A stretch of DNA of 64,000 bases from Torymus aiolomorphi (lineage: Eukaryota; Arthropoda; Insecta; Hymenoptera; Torymidae), in contig CM070874.1 of NCBI GenBank assembly GCA_036365515.1, positions 247,322,930 to 247,386,929 on the forward strand, in the 5' to 3' direction. Positions 1-11,377 of this stretch are shown here, piece by piece (within the stretch, counting starts at the first letter, position 1; every line of letters starts with the position of its first letter). The notes beneath the pieces were generated by a model. The model ran no database searches, was not told where the DNA came from, and saw nothing but the letters and a program-made list of their open reading frames with translations. The translations under genes and the position numbers were made by a program.

Positions 1-741
1 GTATTATGAATTAACTGCTAAGTTCATTACCAAATTTGTTTTTAATAAATTACCTTCTTGTGTATCCATTTCTTCTATTTCATCCACCTGTATAGTAGCC
101 AGGTTTAATTGTTGAATATTCTCTTGATCACTCAGATGATTCATCACAATGTAATTAAATTATTAATATTACCATAAATTTTCGTTACGATACACTATTT
201 TATTTAATTGTAAAGTATAAGTAAACCTAGCAAATACTATGTTCCTTTAAAATTTCTAAAATTTTGTGGATTTCGTAACCATTGATTATTTAGTACACAA
301 ATTTAAAAATTTTTTTTATTTATAACTTAATGCATGACGGAGTGTTATTTAAAAATACTGATACCTGAAATAAAATAATTCATTATATATTATCATTTTC
401 ATAAGCTTGCGTATTAATTCACAATGTAAAATGCTAATTAATAAAAATGGTAACTTTCTTCCGATTTTTAAAACATACTACGTATTGCGATATATAAGAA
501 AAAATTAATATTTATTTTATGAACTCAAGAAAATATAGTAAGTGTATTATTGTTCTCGTATTCGAATTCTATATTAATAATTATTAATATTTTTTGTGTT
601 AAATAATAATACAACATTTGGTATTTACATCGATTAATCCGGCGAAATACAGTTGTATACGGGTATCAAACGTAAATTTATACCCAACCATAGAATATAA
701 ATTGCAAAAGAAAAGCATATATATAGAGAGTCATTTATAGT
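1..741. other. AT-rich intergenic DNA, no gene seen
   Basis: Very AT-rich sequence without a credible open reading frame, tRNA or terminal repeat. I see nothing definable in it. Confidence 0.6.
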
Positions 742-1525
742 CAGGGTTGGTTTTACGACACGGTGGAGAGGTTTTATACCGTATAATACTAAAATCAGTA
801 TAATCCTCTAAATTTGTAGTAAACTGCAGTATAATACCGCAATTGGAATTATACCCAAAAGTTCTCATAAACAGTAGTATTATACCAAAACAGGTATCTT
901 ACTGAAAAAAGCACGACAGTAATAAATTAATAATAGTACAAAAAAAAAGATATTATTATACACAATACTGCAGTAATAATTAATAAATAAAGTACTAATC
1001 CAATAAAAATTTGTACAATTATAATAAAAGTAGAAGTAACTTTCAGTTTATATTGTATTTATAATTAAGAAACTTTTCTAAATAAAATCATGAGTTCTGC
1101 AAGAAAATGAAATAAAGCAAATGATATTGTGAGTGTAATAACATTTAATTATTAACAAATTAAGTATTTAGCTAGATTTAGAGACAAATAAATAAATATT
1201 TTATTCTTCGTTTATCGTCCTTTAGGCGAGATATTGTCATTAAAAATGTTAGAGTGAATAAATCAGCTATAAAATCATATATTTTATATTACGACTTTTA
1301 TCTAATTTGAAACAGTGCATTGGATCTTGATAAGAAGATAATGTTTCTTGTAGAGAAATTTGTCAAAGAACTGAAAAATGAATAATTTGATTTATGAAAT
1401 AATAAAAATATAAGAATTAATTGATGAAACACACAATAGAATTAAGTCAAAAACACAACAGAAATTTAAACAGGATTGAATATAACGGAGTAAAAAAAAG
1501 AAATTTAAATTAAGCAATATTATTG
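742..1525 (+). repeat. Long dispersed repeat, copy A
   Basis: The stretch starts CAGGGTTGGTTTTACGAC and matches 9955-11136 over most of its length in the same orientation: both share the GACACGGTGGAGAGG motif, repeated TATAATAC-type words, and the segment around TCGTCCTTTAGGCGA. Copy A is uninterrupted where copy B carries a 353-bp insertion, so it serves as the empty-site reference. A third, more diverged start lies at 9103. The CAGGG beginning is compatible with a hAT-type terminus, but I could not find the opposite inverted end or an 8-bp duplication, so the class is unknown. No coding potential. Confidence 0.75.
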
Positions 1526-1572
1526 CTAACATTAAAAATTAATATTTACATTATTTAATAATTTAATAAGAA

Positions 1573-2189
1573 CCCGTATGGAAATAATAAATGTAGGAAA
1601 TCATAGAAAACCATACGAAATTGTACGAAATTGTAGGAAAGTGTAGGAAACTGTTGGTTTTCGGACAAAATTAGTACTATTTTGTACATTTTTGTACATT
1701 TTTGTATGTTTTTATACGTTTTCATACGATTTATAAATTTTCTCAAATTTTTCTGTAAAAACTTAAATGTATGAAAATGTAAGAAAATGTACGAAAACGT
1801 AACCAAGTGTACGAAAACGTAAGAAAATGTAAAAAATCGTACGAAAACGTACATTTTCGTAAGATTTAATGAATCTTGCAGTTTCGTACAGTTTTGTACA
1901 TTTATTTACGGATTCGTACGAGTTTATATACTTTTATACATTTTATTACGATTCGTAAAATTTTTGCGTCTATAACAAATTTTTCCTGTCGAAATAGTAA
2001 ATGTAGGAAACTGTACATAACTGTACAAAACTGTACGAAACCGTACGAAAACGTATTAAACCGTATAAATTAACCATGCTAACTGTCCGAAAACCAACAC
2101 TTTTGTACAGTTTTGTACAGTTTCGTACGGTTTTCTACAGTTTCGTATAGTTTATTACGATTTACTACACTTGTTTTTTTCCATATGGG
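1573..2189. mobile_element. Foldback/MITE-like element with long inverted arms
   Basis: The left arm (about 1573-1675) and right arm (about 2085-2189) are inverted copies: the left begins CCCGTATGG and the reverse complement of the right begins CCCATATGG, and both arms run inward to the shared word GTTGGTTTTCGGACA. The interior is built almost entirely of a degenerate 10-11 bp word of the form TGTACGAAAA, in direct and inverted orientation. No transposase is encoded, and the two short ORFs inside are by-products of the repeat. Target duplication is unclear. Confidence 0.75.
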
Positions 2190-2465
2190 AAGCCTTTATT
2201 AAGAAAACGATAGTTTTTCTAAGAATAATAATCGGTTCCAAACCTAACCAAAATAAACATGAAAAAAATCATTCTAAAATTTAATAATAACAAAAACAAA
2301 TCGTTGAGCCAAAAACTACATACTCGCAACAAATTTAAATCTAAAGTAGAAGAGACATACCACTACAAATTTAAATCTAAAATCTAAGAGAGACGTTCTA
2401 AACATCAAAATATCACGCCGTGTAATGCTGGGGATTAAATTATTCGAACACCAAAAAACTAAAAT

Positions 2466-4050
2466 CAAAATACCAAATCCTGAAGGTGAGGAGTGACGCA
2501 AACAGACGGTGGTTGGCGACTTGAATAAAAAATAAACCCTGAACAGCGTGAGGATGCGAACTCCACGTAGAAGGCGCGGAGTTACGCTGACGGGCAGTGA
2601 CAGGTAAGTTTCTTGTTAAAAATATCTAACTCCTAAAAAGCATGGGGATGCGCGCTCGTAGAGGCTGAGGAGTTAGGGAGAGTGTACATAAACGCTACGC
2701 AACGTGACGCGACGCGACGCTACTGTTACTTGTGGAATTTGTTACTGATTGGATACCCTCCGGTATATATGGACTCCGTGCAATACCATCGATCGTCTTA
2801 ATTTATGACGAATTTGGAATTAAGGCGCATCCAAAGTTGAACCTGTAAGAATCCAATATCTTCGGAGTCTTCACGATTCAAAAACGTATGTTCTGAACTC
2901 CAATTCGGTGATCCCCAGACTCCGAGATTTCCGGTATTATAGCGATTCCACTTTGGACGTCTGAGGCCCCCATCTCTGGTATCGTGGTGCGACAGCGTTG
3001 AGAGAAGGGGAACGGTCCGCATTTGCGCGCGTTTTTCTCATATATATATGCGTTTCATCATTATATATCAAAGTATTATTATAGTATAATATAGCACACA
3101 CGTTTTGAACTGTTTATATATATTATATTAGTATATTTATAAAGCGGCGCGCGTGAAATACGTCCGAATGTATAGTCGACCCGCCGAGATACCAAGAATG
3201 AGGTCCTGAGGACTCCATCGGGCGGATCCTGACGGTACCGACAGTCTCGGAGTCCCCGCCATTCCAACATGGCATACACATAATCCCATTTTGAGATCCG
3301 TACACAACCGAAATTGTTGGAGTCCACGCAATTCAATTTGGAAGTGACTACATTCAATTTTGGACGCGTACAGATACGGTATTTTTTGGATTTCTGTTAA
3401 TTCCATACCTCCGACATCCCAGGCTTCCAAATTTTTTTCCGTGAGGAGCAGAATTACGCTGAAGAGCGGTGGAAAGTAAGTTCCTTGTTAAAAATATCTA
3501 AACTCGAGAAAGTACGGGGATGCGCGCTCCGCATTGAAGGTGAGGAGTTACGCAGACGGTCGAAAACAAGTGGGTTCCTTATTAAAAATGTCGAAACTTT
3601 AAATAGCCTGCCAATGCGACCTCCACATAGTAGAAGCAGAGGCACGTAGGCAGGCGGGGTTCAGGCCCGTTAAATAATCCAAACACTAAAATCCCTGACG
3701 ATTCCAACTCCACGTAGAAGGTGAGGATCGCCGCAGACTGGAGGCAGCAAGCGAGATCCTTAAGAAAAATATCGAAGCACCAAATAACCTATGGATGCGA
3801 GCTCCACATAAGAAAGGGCGAAGTTGCGCAGGCAACCGTGGTAAAACGGTTCCTTATAAAAAACATCTAATCCCCATAAACAAGTTGAGGATGCGATAAC
3901 TCGACTAGAAGATGAGGAGTGACGCAGACCGGCGGCAGGGGTGTTCTAAAATATCTGAGCCCTCAGTAGCCTGTAGATAAAAGCTCCACGTAAAAAGGGC
4001 GGAGTTTCGCAGAGGGTGGCAGTAATTGAGTTACTTATAAGAATAGGGGA
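2466..4050. repeat. Degenerate tandem array, about 90-120 bp units, interrupted
   Basis: At least eight imperfect units recur, each with GGGGATGCG or GAGGATGCG, then CTCCACGTAGAAGG, GAGGAGTTACGCAGAC, and TTCCTTATTAAAAATATC. They occupy about 2466-2680 and 3435-4050. Between them, about 2690-3430, lies non-matching sequence with no recognisable element, probably an old insertion. No protein-coding signal survives. Confidence 0.65.
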
Positions 4051-4379
4051 GAGTGGGGCACACCGAACGTGGCTGGTCCAACGAACATTTATATTTTATA
4101 ATAATAAGATGAATAAAAAGTGACAAATAATTTAAAAAATACTTAAGTTGCTAGTCTTTCCCTCCTCAAATATAAATAAAGTTTCTAAATAACTATGCTG
4201 AGAATAAAAATTGGCTAAAAAAATTGCACCAATTTAATTTTTCATCAACTGGGCAAAATAAAAATAATTTCGTTACTTGGAGTAATACTAAAATTTTTCG
4301 ACTCTGAGATTTAGATAATTTTCGATAGTTTCGAGCTCCCTCAGTCAAAATATGCGTTTTCTAGAAAATGACTGTGTGG

Positions 4380-4380
<1 letters not shown>
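4051..4380. other. Intergenic, no feature seen
   Basis: AT-rich sequence starting with a G-rich word (GGGGAGAGTGGGGCACACC). No ORF or terminal repeat recognised. Confidence 0.5.

Positions 4381-4432
<52 letters not shown>
4381..4432. repeat. (TG)n microsatellite
   Basis: Almost uninterrupted TG dinucleotides over about 50 bp. Confidence 0.95.
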
Positions 4433-4436
<4 letters not shown>

Positions 4437-4621
4437 GGGGGAGGTTAGGAAAAAATGCATTTAGGCATACAAGATGTTATGTAGAACTCGAGCATTTCTG
4501 GTAATACCTACTAAAACCAGCTTGCTGACATTCTATAGCAGGGCTCCCCCGACTGTAATTCCCCCCGCTGGAACCGCCTTTAGGTATTACTTCCCGAAGG
4601 GCACTCGCAACCTTAGCGGCT

Positions 4622-5170
4622 CACAGTGGGTCTTTTTGCCATTTTTTTTTCTCAAAATTGATAGCTCCGCTTGGAATGAACGATTCTGGCCCCTTCATGT
4701 CTTAAAATTTAGGGTTTTTTCCGCAGATTGGAGGAAAACTATCATTGATAGTGGCTAAGAACTTTCCGAGTCGGAAAATCAGCCTAAATGAGCTATTTTT
4801 ACGATTTTTCCACTTTAAAATGTGATATCTTCGCTTGGAATTGACGAATCAAAACGTGTGCACATAAAGTTTTTTCCACTACCAATGATAGTTTTCCTCT
4901 AATCTACAGAAAAAACCTGACATTTCAAGACCAAAACGGTCCAGCTTCGTTCATTGCAAGCGGAGATATCACATTTTAAAGTGGAAAAATCGTAAAAATA
5001 GCTCTTTTAGGCTGATTTTCGAACTCGGGAAGTCTTTGACCACTATCGATGATAGTTTTTCTCCATTTTACGAAAAAAACCCTAAATTTTAAGACCTGAA
5101 CAGTCCAGATTCGTTCATTCAAAACGGAGCTATCAATTTTGAGAAAAAAATGGCAAAAAGCCCCACTGCG
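4622..5170. mobile_element. Transib-like palindromic MITE with 5-bp TSD
   Basis: The left end reads CACAGTGGGTCTTTTTGCCA and the right end, reverse-complemented, CGCAGTGGGGCTTTTTGCCA. The arms stay complementary for about 250 bp each, making the whole 549 bp nearly one palindrome. It is flanked on both sides by an exact 5-bp duplication, CGGCT (4617-4621 and 5171-5175). A CACAGTG-type terminus with a GC-rich 5-bp target duplication is the known signature of the Transib superfamily (relatives of RAG1). The element encodes nothing and would need a transposase in trans. Class is inferred from the ends only. Confidence 0.8.
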
Positions 5171-5219
5171 CGGCTCCTTCTATTGTTGGTTCCTCTCTTC
5201 TCTTCTAGTGGAGTTCAGC

Positions 5220-8200
5220 TTCTCTATGATGGTTATTGCTAGAAGAGTCACCGCATCTCATCCATTTTGCGAACCGAGTAGGCACCTTCCCATGGTCTCA
5301 GGAGATAGTGGTCTATTCCATGCAGCCCGGTACCGCTCCCTCTCTTCCACGAATCTTGGGCACAGAAACAGTGCGTGCTCCACGTCTTCGTCGATTTCAG
5401 GGCATGCTGAGCACTCTGCGCATTCATACACGCCAACGCACTTTAAGTAGTTGCAGAAGCATCCATGCCTTGTGTCAGGTGGAAGGTGACGAGTCCGTTT
5501 ACGTCTGGAATAATGCGATGGGTCCACCGGCCTTCGCGCGCTAAGTCCCATCGATGTTGCCATTCCTCGGTGGTCCTCGATAACTAATGGTTATGTCTTG
5601 GCTCCTGGAATAATCAACCGCCTTAAAACTCCGTTTTTCACGGTGCCATCAGGTTTTCTCATTCGCCATTAAGTCTACTGGAGGTATCCTGGCGATTACC
5701 GTGAGAGCAGCACCGGAAACGATGCGTCAGGCACGAGCCACCCTTATCTACCTCCCTGCCGGCCCTTTAGCATGTTGTTTCATAGCTTGCGTTCTTGCTT
5801 AGGGCATCACACCAGATCGAGGCTCCGTATAGAATCACGGAGCTCACTACTAAAGTGAGTAGCGCTCTTCGCGGCTGCTTAGACCGACCTATGTTTAGTA
5901 TGATGCCCGTAAACGCTCCCGCTACTTTTGATGCCTTCAGACCTACCCTTGTCAGATGTTCTTTAATGTTATGACCCAAGTCGAGGTCTACGTGTTTAAA
6001 GGCACTTCCGCAATGGTCGCCGAGTTGACCAACCGGATCGTGGAATTTCGTTGTTCAATAAAGCGCTGAAGCGCAAGGACTCGCGGGAAGTTCGAAATAA
6101 AACTCGAACTCGAGAGAATTAACTTTAACTTAATGATTATTAATTTAATTAAGAACTTTGTAAACTTTGCAAATTAACAGATAGGCTTTTGACCCTGACT
6201 CTATACAATATAAACGACGTAACTGAGACTGACACAGTGACGGGAACAGGACACGTGCACTAGTGCAACTGACTACAGAGCTTCTCATGTGCTCGGTAGC
6301 GACCGACTCGATGCCAGCGATGAGGCAGGCCCAATTTATATTCTGAATAGTAGGTGGAGCTTCAGGTTGGTAGTGGGAGGCAGTATGGTGTAGAGGCTGT
6401 AGGGCGCCAGTTTGCCTCAGAAGCCTTCCTCCACTCCCAAGTAGGGAGTGAGGCGTTAGAGGGGCCCTAGACCAGAAAATAGAGTCGAGAGTGATGAGCA
6501 GTGGGTGACGGGCCACCCCCCTCCAGTGGCGTGGGACGCCGGCTAATCCGTGATTGGTTGTTGACGATGGCTCGGGCCGTTAGGCCGTCACGCTCCATTG
6601 CGCAATAGTTCTGAGAAGTGTTTGTCTCTTGAGCCCTGGCAAACAGTTCTGGGAATTATTTGTGGCCTCGGCATTGAAGGAGATTGGGTTTCCTCGATGC
6701 TTTCGCTATTGGATTCGTAGAAGTGTTTACGCCCGTGGGTCACGTTCGCTAATGCATTCTTAGAATTGTTTGTCGCTGGGAGCCCAGCGGGTGTTGATGT
6801 TCTCTGACCTTCCTGTGCTTCAAGGGCAAATTGACCGTTGCGGCTGACTGCGTTGCGCTATGCTCTTTGTCCTTGAGTGCCTCGACCGTTGCAGCCACCT
6901 GCCACCCGAGGATTTCCTAGAATCTTTTAGTAATAAATAGTTCCCAGAAAAGTTCTCCCTTTGTCAATTATCGTTATTTATTACGTTATCAATTATCAGT
7001 TGTCGAACACCGGTTTATTACTTATTTAATTACATACGGAATTAGTATTTATCGTCAGAGTCATTTATTTCTATTCGAGTTATCGTAAATTCGTTTATTA
7101 TTTATTTATTATTTATTTACGGAACGATTGAAATAATTTATCTGATTAATTAAACAAATTAATTATTTTATTGTTGAAATCTTCATAGGATTTTTATTTT
7201 ATTCGGAAATACGTATGAATACGATTGTTATTTAATCAGTTGTTAATTAATTTAATATTAATTTTGAAATTAATCCTTTAAATACTAAATTATCATTGTA
7301 GAATGATACTAAATATTTTGCTACTCGTCCATGCGAAGGCAGTTCATAACATTAAACGACAGCCGTGAATCCAGGGTAACCCCGAGATATTACAGGGTGT
7401 CTGTCATAATGATCTTTCTTCTTTCTGTGGTAAAGGTGGCGCACTTCCTCTTCTTGGTACGGGAAATAAGCAGCGTATTAGTCTTTTTAGCTGCAAGCAC
7501 CAGTCCGTTTTTGCTTGGCCACTCCGCGACCACTTCTATAGCGGCATCTCCTGCATGCTCGATCTCCTCAGTTGTTTTGGCAACGACAACCAAGCCAATG
7601 TCGTTCGCATAAGCAACCATTGACACCTCCTCCACCAGCGGCTGCCTGAGTAGTCCATCTTACAGGACGTTCCAGATTTGAGATCCTACTACTGAACCCT
7701 GTGGTACGCCGCCTGTAATATTGTAAGATTCCATTGTAAGATCTGCAAAGTAGGTCGACATTATCCTTCAGAAGTATAGCGGCACTTTTAGATTTTCTAG
7801 TGTCAACATGATGTTATGCCATTTGGCCGAGTTAAACGCATTCTGCACGTCCAGAGCAATGACGGCACACATGCGTTTGGTGAACTGGCTGCCGTTAATA
7901 GCGTCTGATGCTATTTTCACTACGCGGCCGATGGCATCGATGGTTCTCCGACAGATCCCCAGGCTGCTGTATGGCCACTTCTAGTCTGGCATGGAAAATC
8001 TTCTCTAATAGCTTTCCGGTATTGTCTAGCATGCAAAACGGCCAGTAGGATGATGGTTCGTCTGAAGGTCTATCACCCTTGGGGAGGAGAACTAGCCTCT
8101 GCACCTACCAGTGTGACGGAAAAATTCCCTCACGTAGACAGGCGCTGAACGTGGTCCTTTAGATATCCGGAGCATTTAGCGCTGCGGTCTTTATGGCCAG

Positions 8201-8760
8201 ATCGGGGATTCCATCCGGTCATGGGGCTTTTCGGACGCAGATCCTGTTGGCGGCCATCTGCACCTCGACTTTGGTGACTTCGGGCGGTCGGCCGCATCGT
8301 CACCCTTCGTCAGTCTTATTCCCTGCGGTCGTTCGCGATGAGCTGGGAATGAGTGTTGAACAGCCCTGTCGAGGGAGTCAGAACATGTACGAATACTATC
8401 ACCTCTTGGCTTGATTTTACTCATGACCGTCTTGTACGGGCGATCCCAAGGGTCCTCTTCCACTTCCTCGCAGATGTCCTGCCAATATTTCTTCTTCGCT
8501 ATCTTAATGGTTGTCTTGAGCTGCTTTCTCTTTATCTCGAAATCCACACGAAGCTGTTCGAACCGAGGCCGGCCAAACCCTTCAGCCCAAAGGCATTCGC
8601 ACAGTATTTTTGTAATTTCTTCGCTCCACCAATAAACCAGTCTTCGCCCGCGGGGATCGGTCTTTTTAACCACCGACGCATCGCAGGTTTGCATTATAGT
8701 TCGTGTGAGATTTTGGGCGTTCTCTTCTGCTGTCCATTCACACTGTACTCTTTCTAGAGT
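5220..8760 (-). pseudogene. Decayed R1-type non-LTR retrotransposon (LINE), ORF2 fragments
   Basis: Minus-strand fragments follow ORF2 order from high to low coordinates. The endonuclease-RT linker (WWSEEI word) lies around 8191-8700 and RT fingers around 7895-8104. The RT active site is around 7390-7635, with YAND in place of YADD, and is followed by YLGVTLDSRLSF. The thumb region is at 5767-5979, and a C-terminal zinc region at 5258-5563 has CAEC and HALFLCPRF. Frames change and stops interrupt throughout, so it is dead. ORF1 and the endonuclease are absent beyond about 8760. The R1 clade is inferred from the C-terminal Cys-His region and the linker. The element is split by about 1.3 kb of foreign sequence at about 6000-7350. 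Confidence 0.8.
6001..7350. mobile_element. Unclassified insertion inside the R1-type LINE
   Basis: The LINE reading frame stops after LGVTLDSRLSF (near 7350) and resumes with DLGHNIKEHL (near 5990), so about 1.35 kb is foreign. The boundaries have a TTAAA word on both sides (about 5996-6000 and 7350-7356). The two edges have weakly similar inverted words (TTCCGCAATGG and TTCGCATGG). The interior is GC-moderate to about 6900, then very AT-rich, with no convincing ORF. A solo LTR or a TTAA-targeting element are both possible; unresolved. Confidence 0.45.
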
Positions 8761-8768
8761 GTAGGAAT

Positions 8769-8780
8769 GTATGTGTGTGT

Positions 8781-8820
<40 letters not shown>

Positions 8821-8828
8821 GCGTGTGT

Positions 8829-8900
<72 letters not shown>

Positions 8901-9022
8901 TAAATTTTTCGGCACCATAATTCGAGACTAGAATATGAAGTATGAGACTGGAATATGGAATATGTGTGGATGCGTGCGAGCGTGCGTGCGTGTGCGTGTG
9001 CGTGTGCGTGCGTGTGTGTGTA
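8769..9022. repeat. (TG)n / (TGCG)n microsatellite, duplicated flank
   Basis: A long TG tract (about 8769-8899) is followed by a unit with the word TTTTTCGGCACCATAATTCG and then a GTGCGTGC tract to about 9021, after which the same word recurs. The flank plus microsatellite was therefore duplicated in tandem. The ORF reading through it is an artefact of the repeat. Confidence 0.9.
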
Positions 9023-9102
9023 ATAAATTTTTCGGCACCATAATTCGAGGCTGGAATATGAAGTTTATTTTGAAGTTGTGCAAATTCAATTTTATAGTCG
9101 AT

Positions 9103-9230
9103 CAGGGTTGGTCGCGTATAATACCGCGGTATTAAACATGATACCATTATTGTATAATACTTAGTATAATACCTCCATGAGTTTGCGACACTTTTCCAGG
9201 TATAATACCAGCGGTCTTTTTTTATTCGAA
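9103..9230 (+). repeat. Diverged start of the CAGGGTTGG dispersed repeat
   Basis: Starts CAGGGTTGGT like the copies at 742 and 9955 and is rich in the same TATAATACC-type words, but diverges within about 130 bp. Possibly a third, truncated family member. Confidence 0.5.
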
Positions 9231-9954
9231 AAGCACTATGCAGAATGTGCGGCGTTATGCAGATGGACGGCAGCAGGCAAGTTAAATAAGAAACCGCTGC
9301 TAAATACTTTAGCAGAATGCTTTCTCATAGAGAACAGTTAAATTATATCAAATTGTTTTTTTTAACTATATTTTTATATGTAAATTTGTATTCTTTTTTG
9401 AAACCGTATTTTTCTTCAATACATTATTTTAAAAAGTATTATTATTGCAAATTAAATAGGATATCAACAATCAACATATGCTACTTTTTATAATAAAGTT
9501 GTTTATTTACCCTCGTAGGTTTTGCAAACTTTATTGTTAAAAATAAACATTCTTTCTGTTTCATAATTACCGATCAGAAATAAATTTAGGCACTTATCCT
9601 TCGTAAAATTGATATTTTATTTAAGTAACAGTAAGATTTTTAGACAAATTATATTTTACGCATATTTTTTTTTTTTTTGCTAAAAATGTGTCCTATTAAT
9701 AAATACGATAACTGTAAAAAAAACGTTAATTTTATACCAGAATTAGTTATAGAAAATGAATTAGCTGCTATTGTGAATGTATTTTCACAAATTTAATTTT
9801 CTTCTCGTTTTTGAATTTCATAAAATATAATTTTTAAAGTTATGTATAGCATTGCTTAAGTACGTGTTTATGCAATGTGGACGATAAACATTATTTTCAA
9901 TTTTTCTATAGTTTTTTTAAATTTTTTAACGGCTCAATATTGTCCGACCGACTA
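9231..9954. other. AT-rich intergenic, no gene seen
   Basis: No ORF, RNA gene or repeat end recognised in this stretch. Confidence 0.5.
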
Positions 9955-11136
9955 CAGGGTTGGTTTTACGACACGGTGGAGAGGTTTCATACCTATAATA
10001 AAAAATCAGTATAATATTCAAAATTTCTCATAAACTGCAGTGTAATACCACAATTGGAATTATACCCAAAAGTTCTCATAAACAGTAGTATCCGCACCTC
10101 CGAGCAAAAGTAGTACATCTGGTGGACGCTTTAGGAAACGTTCAAAGTTATACCTTCATCTGCTCTGTGACTCTATCTAAACAAGGATCCCTCACCTACG
10201 AAAAAAGAAAATAATACCCCATTTAAAAAAAAAAAAGACAACCTCAATTAAAATCATGCATGCATAGACTGTTTTTCCACAATTATGTAGATGGGAGTAT
10301 GTTTTTCCATAATTATGTGGAAAAATATTACCTGTATATGCATGCATAAATTCGCAGAATTTGAACTTGCTTCCATGTATCACGTGACGAAGGTATAACT
10401 TTGACACTCGCATGCGCGCCATCTCGCGGGGCACGGAAGTGCGGATTATACCAAAACAAGTATCTTACTGAAAAAAACACAACCTTAATAAATTAATAAT
10501 AAAAAATGATATTATTATACACAATACTGAAGTAATAATTAATAAAATGAAGTACCAATCTAATGAAAATTTTTACAATTATAATAAAAGTAGAAGTAAC
10601 TTTCAGTTTATTATATTATATTTACAATTATTAAGAAACTTTTCCAAATAAAATCATGAGTTCTGCAAGAAAACGGAAGAAAACAAATGATATTGTGAGT
10701 GTAATAACATTTAATTATTAGCGAACTAAGTACTTAGGTAGATATAGAGATAAATAAATAAATATTTTTACTTTACGATAGCAAAATTTTATTCTACGTA
10801 TATCGTCCTTTAGGCGATATATTGTAATTAAAAATGTTAGAGTGAATAAATCAGCTATAAAATCATATTTTTGTATTACTAATTTCATCTGATTTAAAAC
10901 AGTGCATTGGATATATAAGACTATTGAATGAAATAAATCTTTATTACTATTATAATAACTCAAAAGTCAAATTGGTATTGTATATTTTGTATCACGATAA
11001 GATGACATTGTATAGAAATTTTTAAAGAACTGGAAAATGAATAATTTAATTTATCAAATAATAAAAAACTAATAGATAATTGATAAAACACACAATAATG
11101 GAGTAAAAAATAAGAAATTAAAATTCATATTAAGAT
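9955..11136 (+). repeat. Long dispersed repeat, copy B (interrupted)
   Basis: Same family and orientation as 742-1525. It matches from CAGGGTTGGTTTTACGAC through the TCGTCCTTTAGGCGA word to near the start of the Copia LTR. It is split by a 353-bp element at 10092-10444 that copy A lacks. Close similarity of copies 9 kb apart suggests either two insertions of one family or a segmental duplication. Confidence 0.75.
10092..10444. mobile_element. Short TIR element (MITE) nested in repeat copy B
   Basis: Comparison with the uninterrupted copy A defines the insertion exactly. Its ends are CCGCACCTCCG on the left and, reverse-complemented, CCGCACTTCCG on the right, so they are inverted repeats with one mismatch. 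Flanking AT dinucleotides on both sides are consistent with a 2-bp target duplication. Further inverted words lie inside (CAAAGTTATACCTTC with GAAGGTATAACTTTG, and TTTTCCACAATTATGT with its complement), so the RNA or DNA strand could fold back. It encodes no protein. Confidence 0.8.
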
Positions 11137-11150
11137 ATGAGGTACATTTA

Positions 11151-11364
11151 TGTCGGCGTGTGAGAGAGAGAGAGAGAGAATGTATGCGCAGCGCCATCAC
11201 ACGGATGATTGTACTGGCGAGCGGCCAAGCGGCAGCTCATTCGTTTGTCGTCCTCCGCACGATGCGGTAGTAAGAAGGAGATTTGTACTACAAAGAAAGT
11301 GTGTCAATAAAGTACTGTTCCCAAGTGTGTGGTTTATTGAACAAACCCTATTCAATCATTAACA
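11151..11364 (+). repeat. Copia-type 5' LTR
   Basis: Begins TGTCGGCG and ends TTAACA. It holds a GA microsatellite near its start and an AATAAA-type signal (CAATAAAGTACTG, about 11306) and is followed at once by a primer-binding-like word. The length of about 214 bp suits insect Copia elements. No matching 3' LTR is in the window, so the start is inferred from TG and the position of the primer site. Confidence 0.6.
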
Positions 11365-11377
11365 TGGTAGCAGTGTG
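11365..11377 (+). promoter_or_regulatory. Primer-binding site of the Copia element
   Basis: TGGTAGCAGTGTG directly follows the LTR end. Ty1/Copia elements commonly use a TGGTA-type site complementary to an initiator-methionine tRNA fragment. Confidence 0.6.

Noticed and set aside
4474..4758. 94-codon plus-strand ORF
   Set aside because: It crosses the left end of the MITE and shows no protein-like features.
4622..5170. hAT classification of the CACAGTG element
   Set aside because: hAT elements make 8-bp duplications; here only 5 bp (CGGCT) match.
8191..9147. 318-codon ORF with long His-Thr repeats
   Set aside because: Produced by the (TG)n microsatellite on the minus strand joined to the LINE linker; not a gene of that length.
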